This document shows, piece after piece, positions 1-13,379 of a stretch of 64,000 nucleotides of DNA (within the stretch, counting starts at the first letter, position 1; each line of letters begins with the position of its first letter). The notes beneath the pieces were generated by a model. The model saw nothing but the letters and a program-made list of their open reading frames with translations. It made no database searches and was not told the origin of the DNA. The stretch lies in assembly GCA_037013685.1 (NCBI GenBank), contig CM072899.1, forward strand, positions 8,536,479 to 8,600,478. Reading direction: 5' to 3'. The DNA is from Acridotheres tristis. Taxonomy: Eukaryota; Chordata; Aves; Passeriformes; Sturnidae. A program made the translations under genes and the position numbers.

Positions 1-1246
1 TAGCCTGAGCCATCTCTCCATTCTGCCCTGCTCTCAGTGTTCACATCCTCTCTCTGAGCAATGTTTCTGAACAAAAGAAATTCAGTTGGGGCTGGGACAA
101 TAGGTATTTGAGGGAAATTACTGCAAACATCTCCAGGAACCTGAAATTTAAAATAATTTTTTAAACAAAGAGCGTTAACCTACAAAGAAATAACAATAAG
201 AGCCACGTGTGACTCCCAGAACCTGCTCAACAATTAAATGCAAAATTCTTCCCACACAGGCTCATGTGTACACTGATTAAGTTGTTCAGAAATGCTCAGA
301 ACCGCTGGGACCTTTGTGAGGTGAGCATGAAACAGCTGTCTGGGACACATGGCCTAACCTGTGAGTCTAACATCCAGCACTTTCAGAATCCTCTCTGTGA
401 ATGAATGCATGGAAAGAATGGACTTAAGAGAGATGGACAAAGCCAGAGCACACTTCTGCAGCGATTTTAACAGACCAGAGCAATGCAGAATACAGAGCAT
501 TTACACATTTTACATACAGAAATAAATTCAGTGGCATTAGAATGATTTGCACTGTAGTTCTGGTACTGTCAGAGCTTGCTAAAGGAGTCCTGCAAAAACA
601 GACACTTTCACCACCAAGCAATCACCAGGCCAATTATTCCCCAGTAATTCATACTAAGCAAGCAAAGTGAAGGTACATTATCAGAAGCAGACACACAGGT
701 CTGAGGTCACCCACTCTAGTAAGGAACGTGCAGTCTGCACACAGAAGACAGGCTGCAAGATGATGGGATTATAGAGGAACACTGAAGTGTTCTTAAGCTT
801 GTAAAAGTGACGTGGTATTCTCTGTTTTCCAAGCAAAAGCAACTCTCAAAGCTTGCATTGACTCCCTGTAACAGTAAGAATGAAGCTCAGCAGTACTCAC
901 CAGCTGAAGAGACAGACCATAGCCAGTTATAAAACAGCATCTGCTAGACTCTCCCACATATAAAAAGCAAGCCCTGGAAAAAGCAAACTAGGAGAAAGAT
1001 ACCAAGAAAAAGGAAGCACTGCAGGGGGAGAGTTAAAAAGGACTAGCAAGTCAAAGAGGTGCTGTTTGAATAGGGATGACCCATGCTGTTAGAAGAGCTT
1101 AGGTCCCCTTTTAAACAACTAAATGAAACGAATAATACTCTGAATAGGGCTCCTCCTGACCCAGTAGGAGCTGAGGACAGGGCTGTTTGTCACAATAAAA
1201 TACTTGCCACAGGTGAGTGGGGTGTGATCTGCCCTTCCCCAAACAC
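1..1246. other. unique AT-rich DNA, no gene seen
   Basis: There is no recognisable exon, RNA gene or mobile element here. Open frames are at most about 65 codons and look like chance. Confidence 0.5.
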
Positions 1247-1308
1247 AGCTGATAAATAAGCAGCTGGTAATTAGCTGATAAATAAGCAGCTGGTAATTAG
1301 CTAATAAA
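1247..1308. repeat. 26-bp tandem duplication, about 2.4 copies
   Basis: Two perfect 26-bp copies (1247-1272 and 1273-1298) begin agctgataaataag and end ggtaatt. A partial third copy begins agctaataaa. Each copy ends in a GGTAATTAGC-type motif spanning the junction, so the duplication also repeats a TAATTA homeodomain-type core. It is probably a local slippage product. Confidence 0.85.
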
Positions 1309-4300
1309 ATGCTTCTCAGCATCACAGACCATTTGATTCCTTATTGCCAGACTGGTCACAGAGTTGCTGGTCAGTGCAGGTCCCTTTGGGAGTGTCCCAA
1401 GTGCTCCACTTTTTTCACGTCCTCAGCACTACCTTTTCTAGCCTGTGTTTCTAATGGAATGCAATGACACAAGTGTTTTAGGGCTTATAAAATTCTCCAG
1501 TGCCTCCGATGTCTTGGCAGGACACAAGAAGCCTCAGATACCTCCTGAGCACAGCTGGTGCTCTGTTCCTGCAGGTAAGGCAGGTGGATGCTGCACTCCA
1601 TTTCCAGGCACAGTTTTTCAAACCAATCTTCTGAGTGTACCAGGGCTGCTTTGCGGTATTTAGCATTCATTAGCCTAAGTGGGCATCAGTAAAGCAATTA
1701 GTGTGAAGCTGATACAATGGAAGTTCGGAGGATGCTCTTAAGGACACCCAGTTTGTCTGTCACAATTGCAGCTCAAGAGAGTTTTCTGAACTGGGAAACC
1801 TTCCGAAAGAAGACACTTGGTGAGCAGGCTTTCAGACATGCATGGGCTGATGGCGGCTTTGGATTTTTCCTTTAGGAATTCAACCATGTCTTAAGTAGCC
1901 CCCACGTTTTGAATTATATTCCTTTGCAGGCTTCTCTGACTGCAGATTTGATTTTGTACTAGAGCTCTACCTGGCCTGTGCAAATTGAACACCCTTGAGA
2001 GTACTCAGAAGTGTAGAGCAGAGGGCTAAATCTGTGAGGCACTAGGGTGGCACCCTTTTCCGAACAAGGAAGGGGACAAGCACAGAGCTCAGAGCAGGTC
2101 TGGCCTGCTCCATGCTCCCAACTGGCATAGAAAACAATGAGGTTATTCCAGGGAGACAAATAGGGAAGGAGTACATGCAAGCTACTTAATGTACATTGTG
2201 GCTGTTCAATTAGCTCTGTTTGGATACCTGCAGTGGGATTGGCAAGAGATGTGATGGAAATTCCTGATTCCCTGCAGGGAAATAGTGACCCTAAATGTAC
2301 TTGAGGACTGTGCAGTGAAAGGTCCTGGCTGTGAGCACCCCACAGCTGCAGCCACCCAGAACCTGCTAGGAGAGCTGCTTCCCCTGCAAATTCTTCAATG
2401 ATTAGAAAATTCTAATTGAGTTTCCCCAAAACTGTCTCAGGAGTAAGGGTTTTAACCCAGTTGTAACTCACAGATCAAGCCATGCAGCAGAAAATTTACC
2501 ACTTCATTGGCTTTTCCAAGTAATAAGCTTCTGATATCATCAAATTTTGCTGAATGCATTTCACAGAGTGAATTTTGAAATGCAAAGTCAAAGCCCTGCT
2601 GCCAGTGTGCCATCACTAGCCTTGTCTAAGCTGACCCAAGTAATTCCCTCTCTAATTCTGATGGAGCAGAGCACTGCAGCCGTTTGAGAGGAAAGTGGCT
2701 GTTCCAGGAAGGAGTGACCAATTCAAACCAAATTAAATTGTTCCTGTGACCTCAGTTGTTCTTTGCAGCTCTCAGTGCAATTGCAATTCATTCAGTATTT
2801 ACCAACGAATCCTTCTTGTTATATCAGAAACTCCAATCTATTTTCACTGATAGATATTTACTGAAAAAGCACTGGCAAATGCAGAAAGTGAAGAGTTAAA
2901 ATGATGCTAACAGCTACAGCAAAGAAAAACACATGGCAAGTGGAACATCACATAGCAACAAAAGAATGATGATGAAGAAATGATTACAGTATAGAAAGGG
3001 CACAAAAGAACGATATAAAAGACAGTTATAAAAAGAATTTTATGTAAGGAGAAAATATACATAAGTAGGGAAGATGCAGACAACTAAAGAAAATGCTTTT
3101 GAAACGCTGGAATCTTGGGGTTAACACAGAACTATAATATTTTACAATATTTTGTTTTACAAAAAGTTTACACTGTTCTGCAAATTTATGCAGATTGAGG
3201 AAGCAGATGTTTATAGACCTTATAGAGGATCAAGAACAAAGGAGATATTTAATTTTTTTTCTCTGATTTTCTTACTAACAGAACAAGGACTGGAACTACA
3301 CTTTGTGAGTCTTTAGGAGATATCCCCTATTGATTCTAACAACACACTGGTGGAAAATCTGCCACATCTTCCTTCAAGGTGTTTCAATTATTAATTACAC
3401 TCATAGTTTAAAAACTTAATCTTATTTCCAATGCAAACTTTGATGCCTTTTTCTATTCTCTGCTGTGAAATAAGATTTATTTACTAACTGGGTAAGCGAA
3501 ATTTTTTAAGGCACAAATTTTTTTAATTGCTCTCTGAACATCTTTTAAAGAACAAACATTGTAACAATGGTCACAGTTTCCATTAATTCAATACAGTTTT
3601 ATACATTATGAGATTTTATATATATTTTATATCACATGCTCTTAGGAGGGCATAGAAGGGCATTGCTCATTTGCACAGCTTTTCAAAGCCTTTGGAACAT
3701 CTCAAAAATCTTTTAAGTACTTGGAGTATCCAGTAGCCTGCTGCCTCTCAGGAATACAGGGTGAGACATGGTGAAGAATAGTCACTTCTTGGCAAAACTA
3801 CCACCATGTCAATCCCTGAATTCAGAGGTAATAGTTGGGGTGACAAAGTATTTTCAGTGTATTTTCCAGCTTTCATAAAAGAGACCTCACTGCAGCTTGG
3901 TTATCTGATGAGGCTCCTGCTAGGAATCTGTCTTCTGGTCTCCTCTCTCTCTTCTTAAATTCTTTCCCTCTTAGTGCCAAAAGAGAATACCTTATGTTTG
4001 GAAAGGCAGGGAACAGAGAGATGGTTGTGGCACTGCTGCTGGAAGATTTCCTGGACTCAGACCCACAGTACACCAGGGAAACTCTGATTACTGCAAGGAC
4101 ATAGGGCTGAAATCTCTCTGGAGACAGGCATCAGCCTCATGCTGGGACCTTCACTTCAAATCCGAGCATCAAAGGTTGGGCTGGATGGGTTCCAAAAGCT
4201 GAAGGCTTTTCTACAGGGGGGAATGGTGGCATAATGAGCCATAGCAGCTCCATCTCTGCAAAGGACAGAATTTTCCTGAGAATGAGGTATTGAAAAGTCA

Positions 4301-5260
4301 CAACAATCTCTTTAGTCCTAACTGCAAATGTACCAATTTCCAAGGCAATATTCTTGGACCTTGAAAGTTCTCTCTCTCTCTCTTTCACAGAAAATAAATT
4401 CAAGTAGGAATGCTACAGGGAGTGGAGGGTGTGTGGGTGGGTAGGTGTGAAAGAAAATAATTATTTGGAAGTCTTAAAATCAGGGAGAGAAACTTATTTG
4501 TAAAATACATGTTTCTTCCAAAGCAAATATTACCTCTCCAGCAGCTCCCTTCAAATAGTGCCTGAGCACACTCAGGGTGACTGCAGAAATACTGCAAACA
4601 CTGGGGTTGAAGAGTGACAGAACAAGAAACCACAGAGGGTCTACTGAACAATATAACTCTAAGACAAAAAAATGCACATTTGCTTTTTGTATCCCACCGA
4701 AGATGCAAGGGCTTTTTTCAAAGCAGCACAGCAGTTTATAGAAAGATGGAAGTCCAAGGTTCACCCCTCTTAAAAAAGCACCATTCCCATCCCACAGCCG
4801 TATAACCCACATCAGCAGCATCCATAAAACATTCTCCCATTATGGTCCAGGACATTGCAGCTACAAAAGGGTTCCTTTCAAACTCAATCTTCTTTTGTGC
4901 ATCCTGCATTTTATCACTATGGTCTTAAACCAGAGATGGTTCCAGGGGTGCAGTGGGACCTGTGCTACTTCTCAGGAACTGGGGAATGGCAAGAAGAGAG
5001 GGCTTCCTGCAGGACTGCAGTAGGCATCGTGGGTGTGGGAGCCTGGTGAGACCTGGTCAGGATGGAAAACTGCCATGTGGATAGTCCCACCCTACATCTT
5101 CCCGTGGAAAACCCAATTCTTGCTCCATTATTCCCTATTCTCTCTGTTGCCACAGTTGCAACCACTAGAAATCATCCTCAAAGGGATGGCTCTGCTACAG
5201 AGGGGGTGGAGTAAGAAGGCATCTGAGAAAGGGGCTGCAAGAGGGGGGATCTGCACTCAC
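1309..5260. other. unique AT-rich DNA, no gene seen
   Basis: I see no supported gene. Two overlapping minus-strand frames (4400-4708 and 4480-4821, about 100 and 113 codons) have no domain-like features and are treated as chance. A stretch at about 2900-3070, rich in aaaag and ttataaaa, faintly resembles the A-rich part of old CR1 ORF2 copies, but not enough to call. Confidence 0.45.
4367..4385. repeat. (TC)n microsatellite
   Basis: A short run of about eight TC dinucleotides is followed by ttcacag. Confidence 0.8.
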
Positions 5261-5342
5261 CAAGCAGGGAGAAGACAAGGGCAGACACAGAAACCCAGCT
5301 GAGCATACAGATGCCCAACCACAGCCACCATTTGATTCCCAT
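5261..5342 (-). other. candidate first coding exon (signal-peptide-like)
   Basis: On the minus strand an ATG at 5342 lies in a strong Kozak setting (A at -3, G at +4). It opens a 27-codon frame beginning MGIKWWLWLGICMLSWVSVS. That stretch has a short basic start, a long hydrophobic core with three tryptophans, and a small-residue VSA site around residues 19-21, as expected for a secretory signal peptide. The frame runs straight into CTTG|GTGAGT, a near-ideal splice donor, leaving a phase-1 junction. A signal-peptide exon followed by a phase-1 intron is common in secreted and immunoglobulin-like proteins (general knowledge). I found no clear second exon downstream on this strand, no TATA box upstream, and I do not recognise the protein. 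It may be a decayed exon or a coincidence. Confidence 0.2.
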
Positions 5343-6734
5343 TTTATTTCCCTGGCAAGTCCCCACCCTGCTTAACTCGTGCCTGCAGCCCTGGTGATGG
5401 GGCCTGTCTTGTGAACTGTGGCACTGGAAAAGTCCTGCAGGGTGGCTGTTTCCCTTGAGGAATCAGGTGGGGAGCATTTCTAGTAGCTGAAGACTGTGCT
5501 GAAATCAGTCAAGTTAAATGGTGGTATATGAGAATAGGAATGAATAAACCTCGAGGGATATCATTTGTCATTTACTGTACTTGTTAAAAGTTACAAAACA
5601 GCAGTTCAGCAGAGGTTAGAGAAAGGACAATGCAAGAACACAAACTTCCAACCCATTTTCAAAACTCTCTACAGCTTCAGTATTTTCCAGAAAGATGAAA
5701 ATTTCATAAAGAAGAAAATACTAAGGATTAAAATGAAATTTATTTTATTTAATTGAAAAGTAATAAGCTGTTCAGACCTTTCAATTGCCTGTAACCATTG
5801 CTTATAAGGTGAGAGATCCTGATGCAACCATCAAGAATTTTTGGACAATAAAATGTCCATGAACAAACACATGAAAATGATAATAAAGGAAACTGCACAG
5901 CCAGAGGTCAAACCTACTTTATACTAGAAGCTGAACTCTGATAATTCACAGTAGATTAAATTCAGCAGCAGTAGAAGCTTAGTAAGAAATTTGGATTTTA
6001 GGAAGATTTAAGCTGGGAATATGTCTTACTCTTATTTTACCAAAGGCCAGACATAGACTCATACATGTTTATGAGGAAAAAGCAAAAGTGACTGAATTTC
6101 AAAGGACAGGCTGCGTAGAAAGTACTTTGGGCATAGCAAGGTCTGTGAAAAATGCTGTCAAAAGTTAGAGGGCAATAACTTAAATTTTCATCAGTGACTC
6201 AACTTTACTTCCCAATGTCAAAAGCCAAAACCCAGGGCCAGGAATACTAAGTATGAAATGGTTTTTGAGCAGACTTTTCATCTTCCAGTGTGAAACTGAG
6301 AATTTTGAAAGAAAGCAAATGCTTACGATCACAATTTTTGATATTACTCAATATCAAGCTTTTGACTTCAAAATATTTTGACGAATATTTTTCATTTATT
6401 ATGCTTTTTAGTGCAATCCCATTTCCTTCGGCGATAACACAATGTTTTTTATTATAGAGGGTGTAGGAATCTTCAGAGCAAAGCAGGAGGCTCAGTAGCT
6501 CAGGGCTGCACTGTGACACCCCTGGCTGAGCACCAAGGAGGGCACCAGGCTGGGGACAAAGAGCAGCATTCTCCTGGATTTGCTCCAAAGCAAATGCCTC
6601 CCATCCCCTGCCTTCATCTACCTGGAGTGTTTATGTTATATGCTCTTCTCTGCACAAAAATTCGTTTTGGCAATTGCAGACTTCACTTCAAAGAGTCCAT
6701 CCTGGCATTTATTTTGGAATAAGATGATTTTTTG
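5343..6734. other. unique AT-rich DNA, no gene seen
   Basis: No gene or repeat is recognised. If the minus-strand candidate exon ending at 5342 were real, its promoter would lie here, but no clear TATA box or GC-rich island is visible. Confidence 0.45.
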
Positions 6735-7060
6735 TGGCCCAAGAAGCCTCTTCCATGTGGCAGAGCACTACAGCCATGTGGTTACTGCGCTGCAGAGAGA
6801 GAGAAAAGACAGCAACACACACGGACCTCTTTTGGGGGAAAAAGGCCAACTTTATTGTACAGACAGCCCGGATTTAAAGTGTGTTACGTGCAGCTAGGAC
6901 AGGACAGTTCATTGGACAATTGGGAAAAACATCCCTGGGACAGCACGTCCGGGTGTGCCATGGGAAAGACACCAGGTGTTAATCTTTATTATGAATTCCC
7001 TTCTGTTTTTCACCATATTATCACCCTGGGAGACTGCCTCCCTAACTGAAGCTGCAGTCA
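6735..7060 (-). mobile_element. possible retroviral LTR remnant
   Basis: This block is richer in G+C than its surroundings. Read on the minus strand it has a TTTAAA box (6878-6873) and, about 20 bases further on, CAATAAAG with the AATAAA at 6856-6851. A GT-rich and CT-rich stretch resembling an LTR R/U5 region follows. A TATA-like box closely followed by AATAAA is typical of short-R avian LTRs. I could not fix the ends: no convincing TG..CA termini or target duplication are visible, so the limits are approximate. The alternative is ordinary unique sequence with a chance polyadenylation motif. Confidence 0.3.
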
Positions 7061-10000
7061 GCTTGTCAGTCTGGGAATGGAGCTGAGAGTCAGGAGAAAT
7101 CCAGGCCTGAAGAGAATTTCCAAGCTGTAATTCCCTAGCTCTGTGAATGTGTGTGTGTCCACACAGCCATTCCTCTGTCTTCTCATCGATGGTTCAGGGA
7201 TTCTGTGGGAGGTTTCTGTGCAGAGGAATTGCAGGCTGGAATTTTTCAGTGACAGAACAGAAAGGAGTTTGAAGGGCAGGAGGGCAAATCTGCCTGCCAT
7301 TATTATTAGCAGGTGACTACTGCTGTAGCTGCCTGTCAGAGTTAAATTACAGTCTGTGAGATCTTTAGCTGTTCCTGTCCATAGTCTCCTTTTGAGAGTC
7401 AGTTGCCATTGAAGACAAGATATAATTTTGATACCTGCTTAATTTGTGTACCTATATCCTGCCTGACAGAATGATTTCCCTGCCTTTATAAATGGAAGCG
7501 TGTTCCTCTCAATTGGCATTCAGTCCTGTGGCTGCATGAGCATCCATCTGTCCAAAATCTTTAGACAAACAGAGAGCAGTTAACTATGATCTCTCTCAAA
7601 AAAATTAGTCCCTGTTTTTCCTCTGACAAATGAAGACATTGTTTCAACAATATTTTCCTTCTCCACTGACAGTGCTAAATATTTATAACCTGTGCCTCCT
7701 AGAAATGCTTGTCTCCTCATGAATAAACACTAGGATAACCAAGCTTCTAAGAAGAATGCAGGATGTAGCTGACCTATTCACACTCCTTTCCCTCTCCAAT
7801 ATCTAGTTCCCCATGACAGCCATTTAAAATCAACACTGATCCTGATACCTGACCCAGATTTTTTGTGTTTGCCAGAAAACATACTCGAGGAGGTCCATTT
7901 TGACAGTATGTAACAAGCAAGACCAGGCCTTGCATTGCAAAATGTTACAATCCAAGCCAGATATTAAAAATACACAAATAAAACAAACACATATTCTGTA
8001 AGCCTTGGTAAATGCATCCCACCTCTGCCAGCTCCCAATTCAGCATGTGAGCAAGTACTGGTGGGGCATCCTTCTTTCACACTTTGATTTCTTCCGTGTG
8101 GAGGCTCTAATTTGAAAGGGAAGGCACCCCTCTAACCACCATGGCCAGAGCACATCTCTGTCTTAGTGAACATAGGTTCAAATCTCCAGCATTCTCAGCT
8201 TTCCAGGTGTTTTTTCTACACTCAGCTTCCCAGATGATGCTGAGCAGCCCTGGCCAGCAGTAACCCTTCCTCCCCAAAGCAAAGGTTTTACTCTCTTCTA
8301 TATTTTTATTTCAAATTTAAAAGAAGGAAGAAAGCAAAATTATTATGTCTACTGATGTTATTTTCACCACTTACCATGTTTATTTTTCTGCAGTTTAGGA
8401 TTGCCTCATGCACTGGGAAACAAGAGCATCAGCTCTGCTTGTGTCCAAGGCCCCTCTCTTCCCTAGGACTTCACCTACGGCAAGGTCATTTGCAAAGATG
8501 TCAAAATAATCCCAAAATTACATGTATAAGGTTCCTTTGTTGTAAAGGGTGTCAGAAAGGCAGACAGTTTACAGTTTACAGCAGGGAAAGAGCTTTGTAT
8601 GCTAATTGCTGCAAAGTAGGACTCCAGCACTAATCAAACTAAATAGGTTTTCTCTTCTGGGACAGGAGTGTATTAGCTGATGTGGAGATTTTTTTCCTTA
8701 CATTAAGGAACTGGTTCAGCAACTGAGTATAGCTACAGCACTGCTCCCAAAAGGTGCAGTTCCATGATTTCTACTCATGTGGCTATTCAGCATTATTCTC
8801 CGTTTTAGGACTCTTTTCCCTTTTGTTTGAGCTGTAGTTGTTGTACTTTTATAATCTCCTCTTTCCCCTTTCCTTCTCAAACCTCCAGTCACTCTGTGAC
8901 TGTTATGAGCCTTCATGAAGTTCCCAGCTTGTGTTTCTGCTGTTAACACAGCACTGCCCTCTTCTACTTGGCAGAGCTTTTCAGTTCTCAATCCCAGTTC
9001 CCTCTGGAAGAACTGAGTAGCCTGCAGCAATATTTCCTTCAGCTTTAGCCCTCTTATTATCACACACAACTCCCACTTGAAATTAGTCCATCAATATTTA
9101 ACTTCCATCATTGCATCTGGTATGGAACGTGCACACTCCCATCCCTTGTTTTCTTGCTCCCACTGAGCACTGCTGAAAATGATGCCTGTGATGTTGGGGA
9201 ACAAGCACAAGTAAGGTAAATAAAGTCCTAAGTCTTAAATAGCTTCTTCTAGAAAATAACAGAAAGATTTCCCATCTTTTCTGCACATACAATTACAATT
9301 CCTCTGCATGACTCCAGAGAAGCATGGAGTTTCTGCTGCTAAAGACATTTCTACTCTATTTCTTTCATAGATGAATTAATCTATGAGTGAGCCAACCCCT
9401 CCTAAAAATTTCCTAGCAAACTGCATTGACACAAGTTAAGTAACCCAATAAATGACATGAAGAGGCCAAAGAGGAAGAGGCTTTCTGTGGAAGCCCCCTT
9501 GCACCAAGCCCACAGAAGCTGCTTAATTCCTTTCTGTTCCATTGAGTTCCATTTCTCAGTAATTCAGTAACCACCTTCCAGATGGAAAAGAAACTTAACA
9601 ATTCATATTTAAATAATTGCTTTACTTGATTCCAAGAACACTTACTGAAAAAACACAAAACAAACATCTTTTCTCTGCACAGAAAATTTTATCAGCAGTT
9701 GCCTACTTTGCCAAGATCCCATCTGCACAACATTATTTGATTCTTAATAAAGAGGATTCCAGAAGCATCATTCCTGACACTGTTTAGATCTCAGATAAAG
9801 ATGTTTATTTATTTATTTTCTTAAAGATTAGCTTTTAAATCATCACAGTTGCCTGACTTTCCAAAAGCCTAGATGGGTTTTTATTTTATTTAAAGGTCTA
9901 TCATCGCCTCTCAGTGCAGCATCAAGAAAACATTGGAATGTGCCATTAGTTCAGAGCTTGGGTAGGACAGATGAGCTTTTTTAGTAGCTGTACTGTATTA

Positions 10001-13000
10001 ATGCCTTGTTAGGGGGTCTTATATGTCTCTTGATAGTAGGAATTACCTCTGGAGCAGTAGCAATTTATCCATACATCTAGCTCACCCTGCTTGTCACAGA
10101 TAGTAATGGTTGATAACCCTCTTAGGCTGCTTTTCATCTTCTGTGGAAGCACTCTCATTCTAGAATACATTCTTTTAACCTGTCAGCGTGTAAACAGGAC
10201 AATTACTTAGACCAATGTAGGCTGAAAGTGTTGATAACTAAAGTTAAATCCAGCATTGTCACTCTGTTTTCCTGCTAAGTCAAGCCCAATGAGGCAGCAT
10301 GTCTTCTCAAATGAAAACATTTGTCAAATTCATTAATTCAAAATCGACCTAGTGCAGACCTTGATTTGCACTGCTTGCTGACACGATCAGGAAAGCAGCA
10401 ATGGAAACAGTGAACTGATTATTGGGGCAAAGAGAGAAAATTATCAAGCAGCAAGAATGAAGCTGGTTTGTTTCTATGAAGGAAGAACTCAGCAGACTCC
10501 AAGATCAACAGCAGCAAGCTCCAGGTTGCTTGCACTCAGGTTTTGTAAGACTTGCACAAAATCTAGAGTGCAGTGTCATGTCCACAAAACCTGCTATAGC
10601 TGCTCTGCATCCTCCTCCAGCTGTTTCCCACCAGCACACACAGATGCATTGACAGCAACATCATTTTGCTCAGCAGACCACCAGCAGTAAAGCCCCAGCC
10701 CATGCACTGCATGTAGCTCACCTGCTCTTGCTGACCAATTTCTATGAAGCAAAAAGGCAAAATATGTCAGCACCATTTCTTCCCCCACTTTTCACCCTTC
10801 CCACAGTGCCTCTGCCTCGTTTATCCCATGGGCACATCATTTCCTGCTAAGCAGAGCCAGTGGTGTTGCTGCTCTCTAACCTTTCTGCTTTCTCCTTCAG
10901 GGACTGCCTCAGTGCTGCCTCTCAGATTTGACCTTATCTTCCTCCTCTCCCTGTCCAAAGCAAACACAAACTACCCTGAAATCACCTTCTCTGAAATCTC
11001 TGCTGACCAGACCTGGGGATTTGTTCTCCATCTGCGGCTTCCTAAAGCATTCTGCTCCTCTGATGCTATTTGCCTATTTGTAATATCTACACAGATATTC
11101 TACTTTCCTATTTAGCCACCAGCCCCTGATACAGCCCTGGCTGTGTCACTTCATCCTTCCCAACACTTCATAAAAAGTCCTTAAAGAAGTGTAGATCCAA
11201 ATGCCTCATATCTGCCATACCCACCTGCTAAAAACCATCCCTGGGCTTGTGTGGTGTTCTCTGATGCCAGGGCTTCGGGGAGGAGAAAAGCAGCACACTC
11301 TTACTGAACTGAAGAGGAACTGAGTATAGTTTGAGCAAAAACATGATACCACGTATAGTTTTGTATCAAATCTTCACCACGCAGTCTATATTGGCAAAAA
11401 TATTTTTGCCGAATTTCAGAGGAAGAAAAGGGGTTTCTTTGACTCTCCAGGGCGCACCGCTGCAAACCAGCAGGATTACTCACAATCCAGACCTAGGACC
11501 AAGTTCAACTTGCTTTACCTTCTTTGCTATGCCTAATTTTACATTAAAATAGCCTGAAATCTGGAAATGTAAACAACCCAGCTGCAAGTAAATTAACGTC
11601 GTTGATTAAGTTCCTCTTTTACATTGTTGCCATAACACTAAGCCCAGTTTTCATTTCCCTGCAATTCTGTGAAGACAAATATTTGCTTATAGCGATCTGA
11701 TAACTAGTATGAAGACTTTGAATTGAAAAGAATCTGTGTATTTATTCCTGTGTTCCTTCAAGTTTTTAATGCCTATCAATTATGAAAATTTATATGAAAT
11801 TATATACCTTTCATTCTTTCCTTTAGTTTATAATAATTTTTTTTTCCCAATTTTATTTTAGATTGGCAAACAGGCTTTGTAAAACACCCACCATACCCTT
11901 CAATCTAAGGTTCAGATGGTAACACATCCTTTTATAATAGTTTGGGCAGGTAATTACAGCAATAACCATATGTACAGCTTATTGTTTGCACCTCTGGGTA
12001 AGACCTTTAACCCACGGTTTTCAGTAAGACTGCTGGAAAAACAAGAGTGGAAACTAATGGCCATATAATTTCTGGATGAAAGTGGAAAAGGAGATCTCAA
12101 ATAACCATCCATGAAGGCAGAAGGACTGAGGTTCAGCACAAAAGAGAATGCAACGCTGGCTGGGTCCCATTCAATGTTAATATTATCAGTACCCCTCCAC
12201 TGATGAGACTGATGGAAAAGATATGATTTAATAAGCCATGCTCCATTTAAAGTCTCAGGTTTATTAGATATAGAGGCTAGCAACATAAATGTTTAAAATG
12301 CAATCAGAAAAGTTATAAATGGTTTCATTGAATATTTCACCTGCCTGTGCCACAGAGCATGAGGAAATCTGTAGGAGTTTTACATACAGTGCAGCTTCTT
12401 ATTGCAAAGTAAGCCAAACACTTGACACACATGTTAATATATCCTTCTGGCTTCTCTTTTCCCTGTTTATTATCTTCTTAAATTATTTTTGTGTCATTTC
12501 CTTTTCTAGCTTGTAAAAACAGTTTCAATGTCTTACATATTTTCTAAGTCTTTGTTGACATCCCTATGACTTTCTATGGTTCTTTACAAGGCCAAAGTCC
12601 TTATTCATCACTCTGTTACTCTCTTAATATCTACAGCTGGTTCTTTTATACTATTTGTGTCTTTATTTTACTAAGGACTTAACTCAAAAGTATCAGTTTG
12701 ATAAGAATGTATTTTCCACTGTGGCATTCTTCCCACTCCTTTGTGTGTCTCTAAAGGTCTCTATGATCTGTTTGAAATTACAGACAGTAGTTTAGCAACC
12801 AAGGAAATAATCCCCATCCAACTTTTGCAACCCTCCCATCTCCTGAACTGCAGGCTGTGGGCCCACTGAGAGAGATAAAAAAACTATGGACCTGTCAAAA
12901 AACTCTTGTCACCATTGTCACTGTGCTGGATAACTGTAAGAGGCACATTGTTCCTTAAACTAAAAGAATCCATTTATTTCCATTTAGTTCACACTACCAT

Positions 13001-13379
13001 GGGATAAAGTGAGGTTTTCTTGTTTATTTTCTCTTTTTACTATTGATGATAGAACCAGAGGTATTTACTTATTTGAAAACATTGCTAAGACCAAACAGAG
13101 AGAGACCTGAGACCTGAGCACTACTGAATATTGTGCTGAAGGCCAGAAGTCTTACAATCTTTTTTGGGTGTACCACATACAGGGCATCGAAAAACACAGG
13201 GCTGATAATTGCAATACTACCATGAACAAACCATCTCATTGTGACATGATGGGGGAGTGAAAGTAGTTAAAAACGGGGGAAATGCCAATAAATGTCAAAT
13301 GCAAAAGAGAGAAAGTTGGCAGCAGCGCACTAGAAGTTAGGAATGGCACAAAATTAATAAGGGAAGAAAAAGGAAAGTG
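7061..13379. other. unique AT-rich DNA, no gene seen
   Basis: Long stretch with no supported gene. The largest frames are 117 codons (8716-9069, minus), 123 codons (10744-11115, plus) and 110 codons (11954-12286, minus). None shows a domain, a signal sequence or convincing splice borders. Confidence 0.45.

Noticed and set aside
4400..4821. Two overlapping minus-strand frames over 100 codons downstream of the candidate signal-peptide exon
   Set aside because: They lack a convincing acceptor in the right phase and show no immunoglobulin-like or other domain pattern, so they cannot be taken as the second exon.
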